The notes: generated by a model not told the origin, from the letters alone. Shown: positions 14,182-27,137, counted from the stretch's first letter. The stretch: DNA of 64,000 nucleotides from Pseudomonadota bacterium (GCA_022843465.1 JALHNO010000014.1:111944-175943), one strand, 5' to 3'. Made by a program: numbers and translations.

Positions 14182-15576
14182 CTATTCGTCCTTGGGCTTG
14201 CGCGCGGGTCGTTTCCAGCCGGGCAAGGTGACCTGACGGACGCGCGAAACCGTCAGTTCGCCTGCCGGCGCCGGGTGGGTGATCACGCTGCCGGCACCAA
14301 TGGTCGCCTGCGCTCCGACCTGCACGGGTGCAACCAGGGCGGTATTTGATCCGATGAAGGCACCGTCGCCGATCTCGGTCAGATGCTTGTTCACGCCGTC
14401 GTAATTGCAGGTGATGGTGCCGGCGCCGATGTTCACCGCGCTGCCGATCTGGGCATCACCGAGGTAGCTCAGGTGATTGGCCTTGGATCCACGGCCCATC
14501 CGCAGTTTCTTGGTCTCGACAAAATTGCCGATGTGGACGCCGTCGTCGAGTTCAGTGCCAGGGCGCAGGCGGGCGTAAGGCCCGATCACGCAGGCGCTGC
14601 CGGCTCGGGCACCATCCAGATCACTGTGCGCGTGCACCACGGTGCCGGCTGCGAGCGTGCTGTTGCGGAGCCGACAGAAGGGACCGATGCGCACACCATC
14701 GCCGAGGCGTACCTCGCCTTCGATGATCACATCGATGTCGATCTCGACGTCACGGCCGGCGTCCAGGCTGCCGCGGACATCGATCCGGGCCGGGTCAGCG
14801 ATGCGTACGCCGCGCTGGCACAGCGTCCGCGCCTGGGCGTGCTGGTAGCGTCGTTCCAGGTCGGCCAGTTGCCAGGCATCGTTGACACCCAGGGCCTCGG
14901 AGATGTCCTGGACCGGAATGGCGAGTGCCGGTGCTCGTTCGGCCGCCGCCATCGCAAAAATATCGGTCAGATAGAACTCGCCCTGGGCATTGCGATTCTC
15001 CAGTCGCTCCAGCCAGCGCCGCAGCGAAGCGGCCTGGGCCGCGATCATTCCGGTATTGATCACCTGCAGGGTGCGCTGGGCCGGGCTGGCGTCTTTCTCT
15101 TCGACGATGGCCGAGACGCGGCCCTGGGCATCGGCCAGGATGCGACCGTAGCCGGTCGGATTGTCGAACTGGGCGGTCAGCACGGCCAGGCGCACGGATT
15201 CGTCCTGGAAGCCGCTGAGCATCGTCTGCAGGGTCTCCGCGCGTACCAGGGGCACGTCTCCGTAGAGCACCAGTACCCTGGCATCGTTGGGGATCATGGC
15301 CATCGCCTGGCGCACGGCGTGGCCAGTGCCGAGTTGTTCGGCCTGCAGGCTCCACTGCAGTTCGCTGTCTTCGCGCATGGCCGCACGCACGAGATCTCCG
15401 CCGTGGCCATAGACCACGTGAATTGCCGCTGGTCGCAGCTGGCGCAGAGTGACGACCACATGCTCCAGCATGGGTTTGCCCGCGATGCGGTGAAGGACCT
15501 TGGGCAGGCTGGATTGCATCCGTTTGCCCTCACCAGCGGCAAGGATGACGGCATGCAATGGGGCGGTTGATGACAT
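14182..15576 (-). CDS. glmU: bifunctional N-acetylglucosamine-1-phosphate uridyltransferase / glucosamine-1-phosphate acetyltransferase
   Basis: A 464-residue cytoplasmic enzyme that makes UDP-GlcNAc for peptidoglycan and LPS. The N-terminal Rossmann-like pyrophosphorylase has the nucleotide loop [11 protein letters not shown] and the YGDVPL motif. The C-terminal half is a left-handed beta-helix with hexapeptide repeats ([40 protein letters not shown]) that acetylates glucosamine-1-phosphate. The frame is open 13 codons further upstream, but [12 protein letters not shown] at 15576 gives the family's normal start. It follows the ATP synthase operon in the same direction, as in many gammaproteobacteria, but here a LuxR/LuxI pair on the other strand separates them. 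Confidence 0.96.
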   Translation of the reverse strand: MSSTAPLHAVILAAGEGKRMQSSLPKVLHRIAGKPMLEHVVVTLRQLRPAAIHVVYGHGGDLVRAAMREDSELQWSLQAEQLGTGHAVRQAMAMIPNDARVLVLYGDVPLVRAETLQTMLSGFQDESVRLAVLTAQFDNPTGYGRILADAQGRVSAIVEEKDASPAQRTLQVINTGMIAAQAASLRRWLERLENRNAQGEFYLTDIFAMAAAERAPALAIPVQDISEALGVNDAWQLADLERRYQHAQARTLCQRGVRIADPARIDVRGSLDAGRDVEIDIDVIIEGEVRLGDGVRIGPFCRLRNSTLAAGTVVHAHSDLDGARAGSACVIGPYARLRPGTELDDGVHIGNFVETKKLRMGRGSKANHLSYLGDAQIGSAVNIGAGTITCNYDGVNKHLTEIGDGAFIGSNTALVAPVQVGAQATIGAGSVITHPAPAGELTVSRVRQVTLPGWKRPARKPKDE

Positions 15577-15818
15577 GGAGAGCTCGGCAGGGATGCAAGT
15601 GCAGGATGCGCGCACCGATAGTAATCAGCAAGCGGCAAAACGTCAGCCCGGGGCTCTGCCAGCGAGAGGTTTCTCCAGGTGATGGCAGCCGGTTGCCGTC
15701 GGTTCGCAAATCCGGCCGCGTGTCCAGAATCATATTGGGGACAAAATGGGAGCATTTGGCAAGCACTCACCCGATACAGGCTGAAATGTTAATTTCTTCA
15801 CGCTAGGATGGTTTCATC

Positions 15819-16580
15819 ATGAGCCCTGCCCGCGATTCGATGCGCAAGCCGCATATAGACGCCGACCTGCTGGGTCGGCTGATGGCCTGTGACACCATCG
15901 AGTCGCTGACCGACCAGGTCCAGCTGGCGACCCGTCGGCTCGGCTTCGAGCACTGGATCTATGGCGCGCTGATGCCGGTCACGCCGACCCGGGCCGAGGA
16001 ATTCGTGATCAATGGCTATCCGGACGAATGGCGCCGCCACTATCTGGAAAGCGGCTATACGATGGCCGACCCCACGGTGAACTATGCCCGCGGCCATGTG
16101 ATTCCCTCGCTCTGGGACGATCTGGCCTCGCGCAGTCATCGCGGCGTCAACAGTGACCATGCCAAGCTGATCTTCACCGAGGCGCGCTCGTTCGGACTGG
16201 CCAAGGGGCTCAGCGTGCCCCTGCATGGGCTGGGCTGCCTGTTCGGCATCATGTCCTATGCCGCCAGCGACCCCAAGCATCCCATCGTCGAGTCGACCGT
16301 CCATGCCGAGGCCGTGCTGCTGGCGACGTACGTACACCAGGCTGCCTCCCTGCTGATCAACCGCGGCGCCAGCGAGAAGATCAAGCCACTGACCCCACGT
16401 GAGCGCGAATGCCTGAAGTGGGCGGCCGAGGGAAAAAGTGGCTGGGAGATCGCCCACGTGCTGAAAATCTCTGAGCGAACAACGGTTTTTCACCTGATGA
16501 ATGCCTGTCAGAAACTTGGCGTGATGAACCGTCAGCAGGCCGTCGCCAAGGCGCTGGTACTGGGCCTGCTCGAAAATTGA
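15819..16580 (+). CDS. LuxR-family quorum-sensing regulator
   Basis: A 253-residue regulator that binds an N-acyl-homoserine lactone and then DNA. The autoinducer-binding domain keeps the invariant residues of the family: W71, Y75, D84, P85 and W99, with G126 in the SFG turn (TraR W57, Y61, D70, P71, W85, G113). The GerE-type helix-turn-helix is at the C-terminus (LTPRERECLKWAAEGKSGWE ... ISERTTVFHLMNAC). A ribosome binding site AGGATGG precedes the ATG. It lies directly upstream of the luxI-type gene, and two lux boxes separate them, so the pair should form an autoinduction loop. The ligand chain length cannot be read. Confidence 0.93.
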   Translation: MSPARDSMRKPHIDADLLGRLMACDTIESLTDQVQLATRRLGFEHWIYGALMPVTPTRAEEFVINGYPDEWRRHYLESGYTMADPTVNYARGHVIPSLWDDLASRSHRGVNSDHAKLIFTEARSFGLAKGLSVPLHGLGCLFGIMSYAASDPKHPIVESTVHAEAVLLATYVHQAASLLINRGASEKIKPLTPRERECLKWAAEGKSGWEIAHVLKISERTTVFHLMNACQKLGVMNRQQAVAKALVLGLLEN

Positions 16581-16590
16581 GGCGCTGTCT

Positions 16591-16626
16591 AGCTGTAAGA
16601 TTCGACAGCTGCAAAATCTTACAGGT
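16591..16626 (+). promoter_or_regulatory. two overlapping lux boxes upstream of luxI
   Basis: Box 1 (16591-16610) is AGCTGTAAGATTCGACAGCT, a 20-bp element with perfect 6-bp inverted arms, in the layout of the classic lux box. Box 2 (16607-16626) is AGCTGCAAAATCTTACAGGT, an imperfect copy sharing AGCT with box 1. Looked at another way, CTGTAAGATT and AATCTTACAG form a wider perfect inverted repeat across both. The LuxR protein encoded just upstream is the likely binder. The luxI start lies 48 bp further on. Confidence 0.8.
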
Positions 16627-16674
16627 ATGGCGTTTGATTGCATCCACGTTCATGGGGAACGTAGGAGCCATCAA

Positions 16675-17292
16675 ATGCACGAGATCATCATCGGTCGACC
16701 CAGCTGGCGGAATATTTCTGCGCCTCTGCTGGACAGTATGTACGGGCTGCGCCACGAGATGTTCAGTGAGCGCCTGCAGTGGGATGTCGAAACCCGCAAC
16801 GGTCGCGAGAAGGACTGGTTCGATCGCCTGGAGCCTACCTATGTGGTCGCGCGGCGCGGCGAAGCGCCGGGCCAGGCGACCGGCAGCTGGCGGTTGCTGC
16901 CCACGACCGGGCCGTACATGCTCAAGGATGTGTTTCCGGAGTTGCTGCATGGCCAGGCGGCCCCGCAGGACCCGGGCGTCTGGGAAGCCAGCCGGTTTGC
17001 GGTGGCCCGCCATGAGGACGCCGCGGCCTACGGTCTCAACGAGACGCCGATTGCGATGATCCGCGAGATGCTGCGTTTTGTGCGGCGCAACGGGGTCCAT
17101 GAGATCGTCACCGTGACCAGCGTCGGCGTCGAGCGGCTGATTCGCAATCTGGGTCTGAAAACCGAGCGCTTTGGACCGGCGATCCAGATCGGCAACGTGC
17201 GCACCGTGGCACTGAAGATCCCGATGGACGACGCCGCCGAGATGGTGCTCTGGGGCGGGCTGGAACAGGAAGCGGTACGCGAAGCTGCCTAA
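16675..17292 (+). CDS. LuxI-family acyl-homoserine lactone synthase
   Basis: A 205-residue enzyme that makes an N-acyl-homoserine lactone from S-adenosylmethionine and an acyl carrier. Conserved LuxI residues are present: R26, F30, W36 (LRHEMFSERLQW), D47 and D50, R73 (GSWRLLPTTGP), E104 and R107 (WEASRFAV). The frame is open to an ATG at 16627, but that codon abuts the lux boxes. ATG 16675 has a good GGAG site 7 bp upstream and gives the normal N-terminus, so I use it. The acyl chain is not predictable; THR/SER at the selectivity position (TVTSVGVERL) would be compatible with either 3-oxo or unsubstituted chains. Confidence 0.93.
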   Translation: MHEIIIGRPSWRNISAPLLDSMYGLRHEMFSERLQWDVETRNGREKDWFDRLEPTYVVARRGEAPGQATGSWRLLPTTGPYMLKDVFPELLHGQAAPQDPGVWEASRFAVARHEDAAAYGLNETPIAMIREMLRFVRRNGVHEIVTVTSVGVERLIRNLGLKTERFGPAIQIGNVRTVALKIPMDDAAEMVLWGGLEQEAVREAA

Positions 17293-17392
17293 GGTTTTGG
17301 CGCGGCAGCGGGCACTGGCTCTCGGAATCCACCCCGGCCTTTCCGACCTCGCTTCAGCCGCTGTCGCGCCAGTTTGTTTTCGAATGGCTCCA

Positions 17393-17512
17393 GGGAGCCT
17401 CTATAGCCGTCACCGGAACGTCTTTGCCACCCGGACGGGTGTTTGCCAAGGCCCCGTAACCTGCGGTCTTTCTGCGCCCTGATCCAGGGGCTATCGCGGC
17501 TCCGGACTTGCC
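17393..17512. repeat. dispersed MITE-like repeat, degenerate copy
   Basis: About 120 bp that match 48535-48662 along most of their length, roughly four bases in five by eye. The best-kept blocks are GTGTTTGCCAA, ACCTGCGGT, GCGCCCTGA, CAGGGG and TCCGGAC. The left end GGGAGCCTCT resembles the terminal repeat of the other copy; the right end is not kept. It lies between luxI and atpC, in non-coding DNA. Confidence 0.7.
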
Positions 17513-17521
17513 TGGAGGGAG

Positions 17522-17559
17522 TAAAAAAAACGGCCCGCAATGCGGGCCGTTTTTCTTTT
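17522..17559. terminator. bidirectional intrinsic terminator between luxI and atpC
   Basis: The stem CGGCCCGCA / TGCGGGCCG (17531-17549) is flanked by A8 on the left and TTTTTCTTTT on the right, so it works for luxI on the + strand and for the ATP synthase operon on the - strand. Confidence 0.92.
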
Positions 17560-17580
17560 AGTGGCTTTGACCAGCTGCAA

Positions 17581-18006
17581 TCAGTGCTTGAGGTTCTTGC
17601 GCAGCCGTTCCAGCGCCTGCAACTGCGCCAGGGCCTGCGCGAGCTGGGCCTGGGCCTCGGCGATCTCGATGGCGTCGGTGCGGTTCAGCAGCAGCTTCTC
17701 GGCTTCATCCTTGGCCTGACGGGCGGCGGCCTCGTCGAGATCCTTGGCGCGGATGGCGGTGTCGGTGAGCACGGTCACGACCTGGGGCTGAACTTCCAGA
17801 ATGCCGCCGGAGACATAGAAGAATTGCTCCTCGCCATTTTCCAGGATGACGCGGACCTGGCCTGGCTTGAGCCGGGTGATCAGCGGCGCATGCCGCGGCG
17901 CGATGCCGAGCTCACCCATTTCTCCGGTCGCGACGACCAGTTTGACCTTGCCATGGAAGATTTCTTCCTCGGCACTGACGATGTCACAGCGAATGGTGGA
18001 TGTCAT
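17581..18006 (-). CDS. atpC: F1Fo ATP synthase epsilon subunit
   Basis: A 141-residue central-stalk subunit. The N-terminal beta-sandwich ([39 protein letters not shown]) and a C-terminal helical hairpin ([20 protein letters not shown]) are both present, so the auto-inhibitory C-terminal domain is kept. It is the last gene of the atp operon, 172 bp after atpD, and ends 22 bp before the bidirectional terminator. Confidence 0.95.
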   Translation of the reverse strand: MTSTIRCDIVSAEEEIFHGKVKLVVATGEMGELGIAPRHAPLITRLKPGQVRVILENGEEQFFYVSGGILEVQPQVVTVLTDTAIRAKDLDEAAARQAKDEAEKLLLNRTDAIEIAEAQAQLAQALAQLQALERLRKNLKH

Positions 18007-18090
18007 GGCGATTCCAGTTTCTGATGCTCGTTGACGAGCGTGACACTGTGGTATTCGTTAAGCGAAACACCGTCGGTATTCGGCTTTGGC

Positions 18091-18115
18091 GCCCTCCCTG
18101 ATGTTCGGGGAGGGC
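18091..18115 (-). other. intercistronic hairpin between atpD and atpC
   Basis: GCCCTCCC and GGGAGGGC form an 8-bp stem with a 9-base loop in the 172-bp gap between atpD and atpC. There is no T-run on either side, so an RNA-stability or processing role is more likely than termination. Confidence 0.55.
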
Positions 18116-18178
18116 AGTAGTACTGGGGAAGCAAGCTCAGTTTCCTGCGGCCAGGATCTTGGTCGCCTAAGGAAAGTC

Positions 18179-19645
<1,467 letters not shown>

Positions 19646-19713
19646 GATCTACAAATTCTGCTGAAACCTGTCGTGCTCTGGACCTGCCTACTGCAATACA
19701 CCGAGCCTCATGC

Positions 19714-20577
19714 TCAGACCGCGGCAGCTCCGCCGACGATTTCCGAAATCTCCTGGGTGATCGCCGCCTGACGCGCCTTGTTGTAGACGAGCTGCAGGTT
19801 GCCGATCAGCTTGGTTGCATTGTCGGAAGCCGACTTCATGGCGACCATGCGTGCTGCATGCTCCGACGCCAGATTCTCGAGCACGCCCTGATAGACCAGC
19901 GACTCGACATAGCGGGTCAACACGTCATCCAGCACCACCTGCGGATTGGGCTCATAGAGATAATCCCAGTCGTGACTGCTCTCCAACTCGTCCGAAGGCG
20001 GCAGCGGCAGCAATTGATCCGTGCGCACCTTCTGCGTCATGGTGTTGATGAAATCGTTGTAGCAGAGGAAGACGCGATCGACGCGGCCCTCACTGTAGGC
20101 ATCGAGCATGACCTTCATCACGCCGATCAGTTGCGCGACCTGCGGCTTCTCGCCGAGATGGGTCACGCTGCCGACCAGGTTGACCTTCAGGCGCTTGAAG
20201 AACGCAGCTGCCTTCTGGCCGACCGCCACGATGTCGACTTCGGCACCCTTGGCCTGCCATTCGCGGATCTCTCCGAGCAACTTGCGGAACAGGGTCGAGT
20301 TCAGGCCGCCGCAGAGTCCGCGGTCGGTCGAGATCACGACAAAGCCAACGCGACGCACTTCCGGCCGCTCGATCAGGAACGGATGCTTGTACTCGGTATT
20401 GGCCTTGGCCACGTGACCGATCACCTGACGCATCAGCCGGGAATAGGGCCGCGAGGCCTTCATCTTGTCCTGGGCCTTGCGGATCTTGCTGGCCGAGACC
20501 ATTTCGAGCGCGCGCGTCACCTTGCGGGTGTTCTGCACGCTCTTGATCTTGGTGCGGATTTCTTTGGTGCCTGCCAT
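19714..20577 (-). CDS. atpG: F1Fo ATP synthase gamma subunit
   Basis: A 287-residue rotor stalk subunit. The N-terminal helix ([27 protein letters not shown]), the Rossmann-like middle ([20 protein letters not shown]) and the C-terminal helix ([20 protein letters not shown]) that together form the coiled shaft inside the alpha3beta3 ring are all present. It lies between atpA and atpD in the standard order. Confidence 0.97.
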   Translation of the reverse strand: MAGTKEIRTKIKSVQNTRKVTRALEMVSASKIRKAQDKMKASRPYSRLMRQVIGHVAKANTEYKHPFLIERPEVRRVGFVVISTDRGLCGGLNSTLFRKLLGEIREWQAKGAEVDIVAVGQKAAAFFKRLKVNLVGSVTHLGEKPQVAQLIGVMKVMLDAYSEGRVDRVFLCYNDFINTMTQKVRTDQLLPLPPSDELESSHDWDYLYEPNPQVVLDDVLTRYVESLVYQGVLENLASEHAARMVAMKSASDNATKLIGNLQLVYNKARQAAITQEISEIVGGAAAV

Positions 20578-20604
20578 ATCGCGCCTTGAAGTTCGTGATC
20601 ATCG

Positions 20605-20650
20605 GGTGGGCCGGAGCCCACCGGGTGATTCAGGCCGGGCAACGCCCGGC
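20605..20650 (-). other. two intercistronic hairpins between atpA and atpG
   Basis: GGTGGGC-CGGA-GCCCACC (20605-20622) and GCCGGGC-AAC-GCCCGGC (20634-20650) form two perfect 7-bp stems in the 87-bp gap between atpA and atpG. No T-runs follow. They could protect or separate segments of the polycistronic message. Confidence 0.6.
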
Positions 20651-20664
20651 GTGTCTGCTAGGTG

Positions 20665-22212
20665 TTACCAGCTGCCGGTCTTCTGGAACTCGATGATCGA
20701 TGCCTTGAACACCGCTTCGACCTTGTCATCCCACTTGCCGGTCTGCACGATCTCGTCCATCAGGCTCTGGTGGTTCTGCGCCATGAAGGCGTGCAGACCG
20801 GCCTCGAAAGAGAGGATCTTGTTGAGCGGCACTTCATCGAGGTAACCCTCGTTGGCGGCGTAGATCGACAGCGCCATATTGGCGATCGACAGCGGCGCGT
20901 ACTGCTTCTGCTTCATCAGTTCGGTGACGCGCTGACCGCGCTCGAGCTGCTTGCGGGTGGTTTCGTCGAGATCGGAAGCAAACTGTGCGAACGCGGCCAG
21001 TTCGCGATACTGAGCGAGCGCCAGCTTGACGCCGCCGGAGAGCTTCTTGACGATCTTGGTCTGTGCTGCGCCACCGACGCGGGACACCGAGATACCCGGG
21101 TTCACCGCAGGACGGATACCGGCATTGAACAGATCGGTCTCGAGGAAGATCTGGCCGTCGGTAATCGAGATGACATTGGTCGGCACGAACGCGGAGACGT
21201 CGCCGGCCTGGGTTTCGATGATCGGCAGCGCGGTCAGCGAGCCGGTCTTGCCCTTGACGGCGCCCTCGGTGAACTTCTCGACGTACTCTTCGGAGACGCG
21301 TGCGGCGCGCTCTAGCAGACGTGAATGCAGATAGAAAACGTCGCCCGGATAGGCTTCGCGACCGGGCGGACGCTTCAGCAGCAGCGAGATCTGGCGATAG
21401 GCGACGGCTTGCTTGGACAGGTCGTCATAGACGATCAGAGCGTCTTCGCCGCGGTCGAGGAAGTACTCGCCCATGGTGCAGCCGGAGTAGGCGCTGATGT
21501 ACTGCATCGCAGCCGACTCCGAAGCCGTTGCAGCGACCACGATGGTATGCGCCATCGCGCCGTGCTCTTCGAGCTTGCGCACCACGTTGGCGACCGAAGA
21601 AGCCTTCTGGCCGATCGCAACGTACACGCATTTGATACCGGTGCCCTTCTGATTGATGATCGCGTCGATGCACAGCGCGGTCTTGCCGGTCTGGCGATCG
21701 CCGATGACCAGTTCGCGCTGGCCGCGGCCAATCGGGATCATCGCATCGACCGACTTGTAACCGGTCTGTACCGGCTGGTCGACCGACTTGCGCCAGATCA
21801 CGCCCGGGGCGACGCGCTCCACTGGCGCGGTCTGCTTGGCATTGATCGGGCCCTTGCCATCGATCGGCGCGCCGAGGGCATCGACCACGCGGCCGAGCAG
21901 TTCGGGTCCGATCGGCACTTCGAGAATGCGTCCGGTGGTCTTGACCGCATCGCCTTCGCGCAGGTGCTCGTAATCGCCGAGGACCACGGCGCCGACCGAG
22001 TCGCGCTCGAGGTTGAGTGCCAGTGCAAACGTGTTGCCGGGCATCTCGATCATTTCACCCTGCATGGCGTCGGCGAGACCGTGCACGCGCACGATGCCGT
22101 CGGACACCGAGGTGATGGTGCCTTCATTGCGGGCGGTGGAACTGACCTTGAATCCGGCGATCCGGTTCTTGATCAGCTCGCTGATTTCAGACGGGTTGAG
22201 GGTGCTTTGCAT
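20665..22212 (-). CDS. atpA: F1Fo ATP synthase alpha subunit
   Basis: A 515-residue regulatory/non-catalytic F1 subunit. The P-loop [29 protein letters not shown] and the arginine finger region ([17 protein letters not shown]) are present. The frame runs 14 codons further upstream, but [15 protein letters not shown] at 22212 is the family start. It is 74 bp after atpH. Confidence 0.98.
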   Translation of the reverse strand: MQSTLNPSEISELIKNRIAGFKVSSTARNEGTITSVSDGIVRVHGLADAMQGEMIEMPGNTFALALNLERDSVGAVVLGDYEHLREGDAVKTTGRILEVPIGPELLGRVVDALGAPIDGKGPINAKQTAPVERVAPGVIWRKSVDQPVQTGYKSVDAMIPIGRGQRELVIGDRQTGKTALCIDAIINQKGTGIKCVYVAIGQKASSVANVVRKLEEHGAMAHTIVVAATASESAAMQYISAYSGCTMGEYFLDRGEDALIVYDDLSKQAVAYRQISLLLKRPPGREAYPGDVFYLHSRLLERAARVSEEYVEKFTEGAVKGKTGSLTALPIIETQAGDVSAFVPTNVISITDGQIFLETDLFNAGIRPAVNPGISVSRVGGAAQTKIVKKLSGGVKLALAQYRELAAFAQFASDLDETTRKQLERGQRVTELMKQKQYAPLSIANMALSIYAANEGYLDEVPLNKILSFEAGLHAFMAQNHQSLMDEIVQTGKWDDKVEAVFKASIIEFQKTGSW

Positions 22213-22286
22213 GGTTGACCTCGTGATGCGGCAGACGCATCGGAAAGATGACAATGTAGGTCAGGGGTAAGCCCGACCCGGGCTGT

Positions 22287-22820
22287 TCAATGCGTCAGTT
22301 CGGATTCAAGCGCTTTCAGTCGGCCGGCCACCGAGCCATCGATCACCAGGCCGCCGGCATCGATCACCGCGCCGCCAATGACGGACGCGTCGATGACGTT
22401 GTCCAGTTCAATCGCACGCGAGAAACGCTTCGCGAGCGCCGCCTTGAGGGCATCGGACTGGGCGCCGACCAGGGGAACCGCGGTACGAACCTGGACCTTG
22501 AGCACGCGTTCTTCCTCGCGCTTGAGGAGATCGAATTGCTCGGCGATCTCGGCAAGCGCGGGCAGACGCCGATTGCCCGCAAGCTGTCCGACGAATCGTG
22601 CAAAGGCACTGTCGGCAGGCTCGGCCTCGGGCAGGACCAACTGCGCCAGCTCGGCCGCGCCCAGTTTCGGATTGCCGATCAGCGCCCGCACTTCGGCTGC
22701 CTGGCTGATGCCGGCAGAGAACGCGAGCTTGCTGGACCACTCGGCAAGCGCGCCGGCGCTGCGCGCCAGCTCGAATGCGGCGCGGGCGTAGGGACGGGCA
22801 AGCGTATGCACACTGGCCAT
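22287..22820 (-). CDS. atpH: F1Fo ATP synthase delta subunit
   Basis: A 177-residue peripheral-stalk subunit that joins the b dimer to the top of F1. It starts MASVHTLARPYARAAFELAR, the conserved OSCP/delta N-terminal helix. It ends with the C-terminal region containing the family signature (DASVIGGAVIDAGGLVIDGS VAGRL). A much longer open frame upstream overlaps atpF and is not used; the ATG at 22820 lies just after the atpF stop. Confidence 0.96.
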   Translation of the reverse strand: MASVHTLARPYARAAFELARSAGALAEWSSKLAFSAGISQAAEVRALIGNPKLGAAELAQLVLPEAEPADSAFARFVGQLAGNRRLPALAEIAEQFDLLKREEERVLKVQVRTAVPLVGAQSDALKAALAKRFSRAIELDNVIDASVIGGAVIDAGGLVIDGSVAGRLKALESELTH

Positions 22821-22821
22821 A

Positions 22822-23292
22822 TCAGATCTCGCTGGCCAGTTGATCGAGCAGCGCCTTGTGGGCGTTGGCGTCGATTTCGCGCTTGAGGATCTTCTCGGCA
22901 CCGGCGACCGCGAGCAGGGAGACCTGCTTGCGCAGTTCTTCCTTGGCACGGTGTGACAGGCTTTCGATCTCGGCACGGGCAGCGGCGAGCTGACGATTGC
23001 CTTCGGTGATGGCATCGCCCTTGGCTTTTTCGATTGCCTGGTTGGCCTGTTGATGGGCCTTGTCCAGGATCTCGGCAGCCTTCACGCGCGCCGACTTCAC
23101 TTCCTCTGCGGCCTTGTTGTCGGCAGCAGCGAGCTCAGCCTTGGCGCGGTCGGCAGCAGCCAGACCTTCGGCAATTTTCTTCTGACGCTCTTCGATTGCC
23201 GCGATGATGTGCGGCCAGCCGAACTTCATCACCAGCCAGACCACGGCAAAGAATGCCAGGCCCTGGATGACGAGCGTGATATTGAGACTCAT
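22822..23292 (-). CDS. atpF: F1Fo ATP synthase subunit b
   Basis: A 156-residue peripheral stalk protein. One N-terminal membrane helix (ITLVIQGLAFFAVVWLVMKF) carries a long charged helix rich in Ala, Lys and Glu that dimerises as a right-handed coiled coil. Its length matches the E. coli protein (156). It is separated from atpE by 144 bp with no gene and from atpH by a single base. Confidence 0.96.
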   Translation of the reverse strand: MSLNITLVIQGLAFFAVVWLVMKFGWPHIIAAIEERQKKIAEGLAAADRAKAELAAADNKAAEEVKSARVKAAEILDKAHQQANQAIEKAKGDAITEGNRQLAAARAEIESLSHRAKEELRKQVSLLAVAGAEKILKREIDANAHKALLDQLASEI

Positions 23293-23436
23293 CGGTTCAC
23301 TCCCTAAAGCTGTGTAGAACGAGCCTGGGCTCGCCGCTTCGGATCCTGCAGCGCACGCCTGATTCCGTCGTCAAAATCCGAGGGATCATTACCGTGCAGC
23401 GGGGCAAGCCCCGCTCTACAGGAGCCCAGCTTCTAC

Positions 23437-23733
<297 letters not shown>

Positions 23734-23802
23734 CTAGAGGATGGATAGAGAAGAACAGACCAGCACAAGAAACCAGATAGAGCAACAGCGCAATGCGGGG
23801 GA

Positions 23803-25033
<1,231 letters not shown>

Positions 25034-25144
25034 GGGGAAGAGATCCGTTGGTCCGCAGCCGGAAGGCCTGCGATTCGTCTGAAGCACGAACTTTCAACAG
25101 TACGGTCGAGTGCAACGAAAGCGGTACAACAAAGCCGCGAGAGT

Positions 25145-26134
25145 CTAGCGTTTTTTGCCCGCAAGCCGCAAGTCTGAATTGGCCGGGGCAGGGCCCTGGG
25201 CATCGACCACCCGCGGCGCATCGATCCGGGTGCGCGCGGGCATTCCGGGGGCGCGTGTGCTGAATCCGCACAGGTTGTTCCATACCTGGATGGGATGCTC
25301 GGCCAGCACGTAGTGGCCACCCTCGAATTCATGCCAGAAAAAAGTCACTCCGGGACTCCAGCCCAGAGACTGGAAGCGCGCGCGGTCGTCGACAGCGAAC
25401 GCAATCAGATTGTCGGAGCCGCCGATATGCACATCGATCGGGCGTTTCATCGGTCCAGCGGAGAAGACCTGCAGGCAGCCGGAGGTTCCGGCGCCGCTGC
25501 AGGCGAGTCCGGCGCTGACACCGGCGTTGACGCCAAAACCGGCAAAATACCCGCTGTGGATACGCGGATGGATCTCATTGAGGGCGATATCCAGCGCCAC
25601 ATGGCCGCCGGCGGAGAATCCCCAGAGATAGCGACGGCCTTCGTCAATGCTGTATTCGGCCTCGACCCGGCGCACGGCGGCATCGATCACGTCGTAGTCG
25701 GTGGGCGTGTCGGTCGCGCTGCCGGGTGCGATCCAGCTGCCATTGGGACCGGACGCCACCACGGCGGCCACGATGAACCCGCCTTCCGCTGCCGCCCGCC
25801 GCCAGAGCGAGAGCAGGACATTCGCCTGCCCGATCGCAGCCGTCGGATTGCCCGCAGCACCGTGCAGGATGAGCACCAGAGGCGTCCGCTGAGCAACCTG
25901 ATACGATGCCGGGACGTGAAGAAACACCAGTTTGTTGCCGTAGACCGGATCGTTCTCACGACCGGGCAGGGCGAGATTCAGCGTTCGATCCATTCCAATC
26001 GGCAGGCTGGGGTCGGCGCTGGCAGGACACACGGCAGCGCTGCTGGCACCGCTGAAGGCGCCGAGCAGCCACAGGCTGCGGCGGATCAGGCGCAAGCCGA
26101 AGTGTGGAATCGAGCGTGGGCGTGTCGGGCTCAT
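25145..26134 (-). CDS. secreted PHB-depolymerase-like esterase (alpha/beta hydrolase)
   Basis: A 329-residue protein with an N-terminal signal sequence (LIRRSLWLLGAFSGASSAAV CPA). The alpha/beta-hydrolase core has the oxyanion segment VLILHGAAGN and the nucleophile elbow GFSAGG, with a probable His in EGGHYVLAEHP. The arrangement matches the extracellular polyhydroxybutyrate depolymerase / feruloyl esterase group (LpqC-type). Substrate is uncertain; a phasin gene 5 kb away shows the cell probably makes PHA granules, but a secreted enzyme would act on external polymer or esters. The much longer open frame upstream is antisense to the cNMP/FHA gene, so ATG 26134 is used. Confidence 0.8.
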   Translation of the reverse strand: MSPTRPRSIPHFGLRLIRRSLWLLGAFSGASSAAVCPASADPSLPIGMDRTLNLALPGRENDPVYGNKLVFLHVPASYQVAQRTPLVLILHGAAGNPTAAIGQANVLLSLWRRAAAEGGFIVAAVVASGPNGSWIAPGSATDTPTDYDVIDAAVRRVEAEYSIDEGRRYLWGFSAGGHVALDIALNEIHPRIHSGYFAGFGVNAGVSAGLACSGAGTSGCLQVFSAGPMKRPIDVHIGGSDNLIAFAVDDRARFQSLGWSPGVTFFWHEFEGGHYVLAEHPIQVWNNLCGFSTRAPGMPARTRIDAPRVVDAQGPAPANSDLRLAGKKR

Positions 26135-26261
26135 GCGTGCAGCATAGGCAGGGCGCCGCAAGGACGCCAGCGCAGTCGGCGGGAGTGTGACGAGGACTAG
26201 TTGCTGGGCTCGGCAGCGCTTCGCATAATCGGACTCCAGTCCAATCCAGATGGAAGCGGGC

Positions 26262-27137
26262 ATGACACAGTCGGGCGACATGTTTGTCGAGGTGGCAGCG
26301 GGGCAGACCGTGTTTCGCGAAGGCGATCCCGGCACCGAGATGTACATCATCGAGAGCGGATGCATCGAGATCCTCCGCATCGACCGCGGCAAGACGCCGT
26401 TGGCTACCCTGGAGGCCGGTGATTTTTTCGGTGAGATGGCCGTTCTGGAAGACCAGCCCCGTTTCGCGACCGCGATTGCCACGGCGCCAACGCGTCTGCT
26501 CAAGATTGACCGGGCGGCGTTCAGCGGTGTGCTGTCCAGCAATGTCGAAATTGCCGTCCGCATCATGCGCAAGCTGACCGCGCGACTGCGTCGGGCCGAA
26601 CAGCGTGCCAGTGAGGCGCAGGCGGCGTTGGAGCAGGGGCGTGCCCAGGGTCCGGAGCGGGCGGTTGCGGCTGTGCCTGCGGTCGAGACCCGGATGGGCA
26701 AGGTCGCCCAGCAGCCGAATGCGCCGCCGGCGATCCCGCAAGTGGCCGAACGCCTTACCACGCCGGTCCCGCCGGCGCGTGCGCCGGCGCGCGCTCCCGC
26801 CCCAGCGCCGGCGCAGCCCCTGGTGCTGGTCCACGCGCAATCGGGACAGCGGTTTCCCCTGCAGGTCGGCATCGAGTTCCTGGTCGGTCGCCCCGATCCG
26901 GTGACGGGCACCATGCCCGAGATCAATCTCGGCCCGCTCGATCTGCAGCGCTCCCTGTCGCGCCGGCACGCCAAGGTATTGCGCAGCGCCGACAGCTACA
27001 GCGTGCGCGAAGAAGTCGGTACCCTGAACGGCACCTGGGTCAACGCGCAACGCGCCAAGCCGGGCGAAACCATCGAATTTGGCGTCGGAGACCTGTTGCG
27101 TTTCGGCACCGTGGAACTGGAAGTGCGTACCGCCTGA
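26262..27137 (+). CDS. cyclic-nucleotide-binding and FHA domain protein
   Basis: A 291-residue cytoplasmic signalling protein. Residues 1-115 form a cNMP-binding domain with the phosphate-binding cassette FFGEMAVLEDQPRFATA, which keeps the Glu and Arg used by cAMP-binding members. A Pro/Ala-rich linker (about 135-195, PARAPARAPAPAPA) leads to an FHA domain with the phospho-threonine motifs VGRPD, SLSRRHAKV and GTLNGTWVNA. The ATG at 26262 has a GGAAG site, so it is preferred to the ATG at 26250. It is first of three same-strand genes followed by a convergent FHA/GAF/SpoIIE phosphatase. It may sense cAMP or c-di-GMP-like ligands and bring phosphorylated partners together. Confidence 0.85.
   Translation: MTQSGDMFVEVAAGQTVFREGDPGTEMYIIESGCIEILRIDRGKTPLATLEAGDFFGEMAVLEDQPRFATAIATAPTRLLKIDRAAFSGVLSSNVEIAVRIMRKLTARLRRAEQRASEAQAALEQGRAQGPERAVAAVPAVETRMGKVAQQPNAPPAIPQVAERLTTPVPPARAPARAPAPAPAQPLVLVHAQSGQRFPLQVGIEFLVGRPDPVTGTMPEINLGPLDLQRSLSRRHAKVLRSADSYSVREEVGTLNGTWVNAQRAKPGETIEFGVGDLLRFGTVELEVRTA

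Noticed and set aside
17293..17392. Small gene after luxI
   Set aside because: Only short frames without ribosome binding site or codon bias; the adjacent sequence is a MITE-like repeat.
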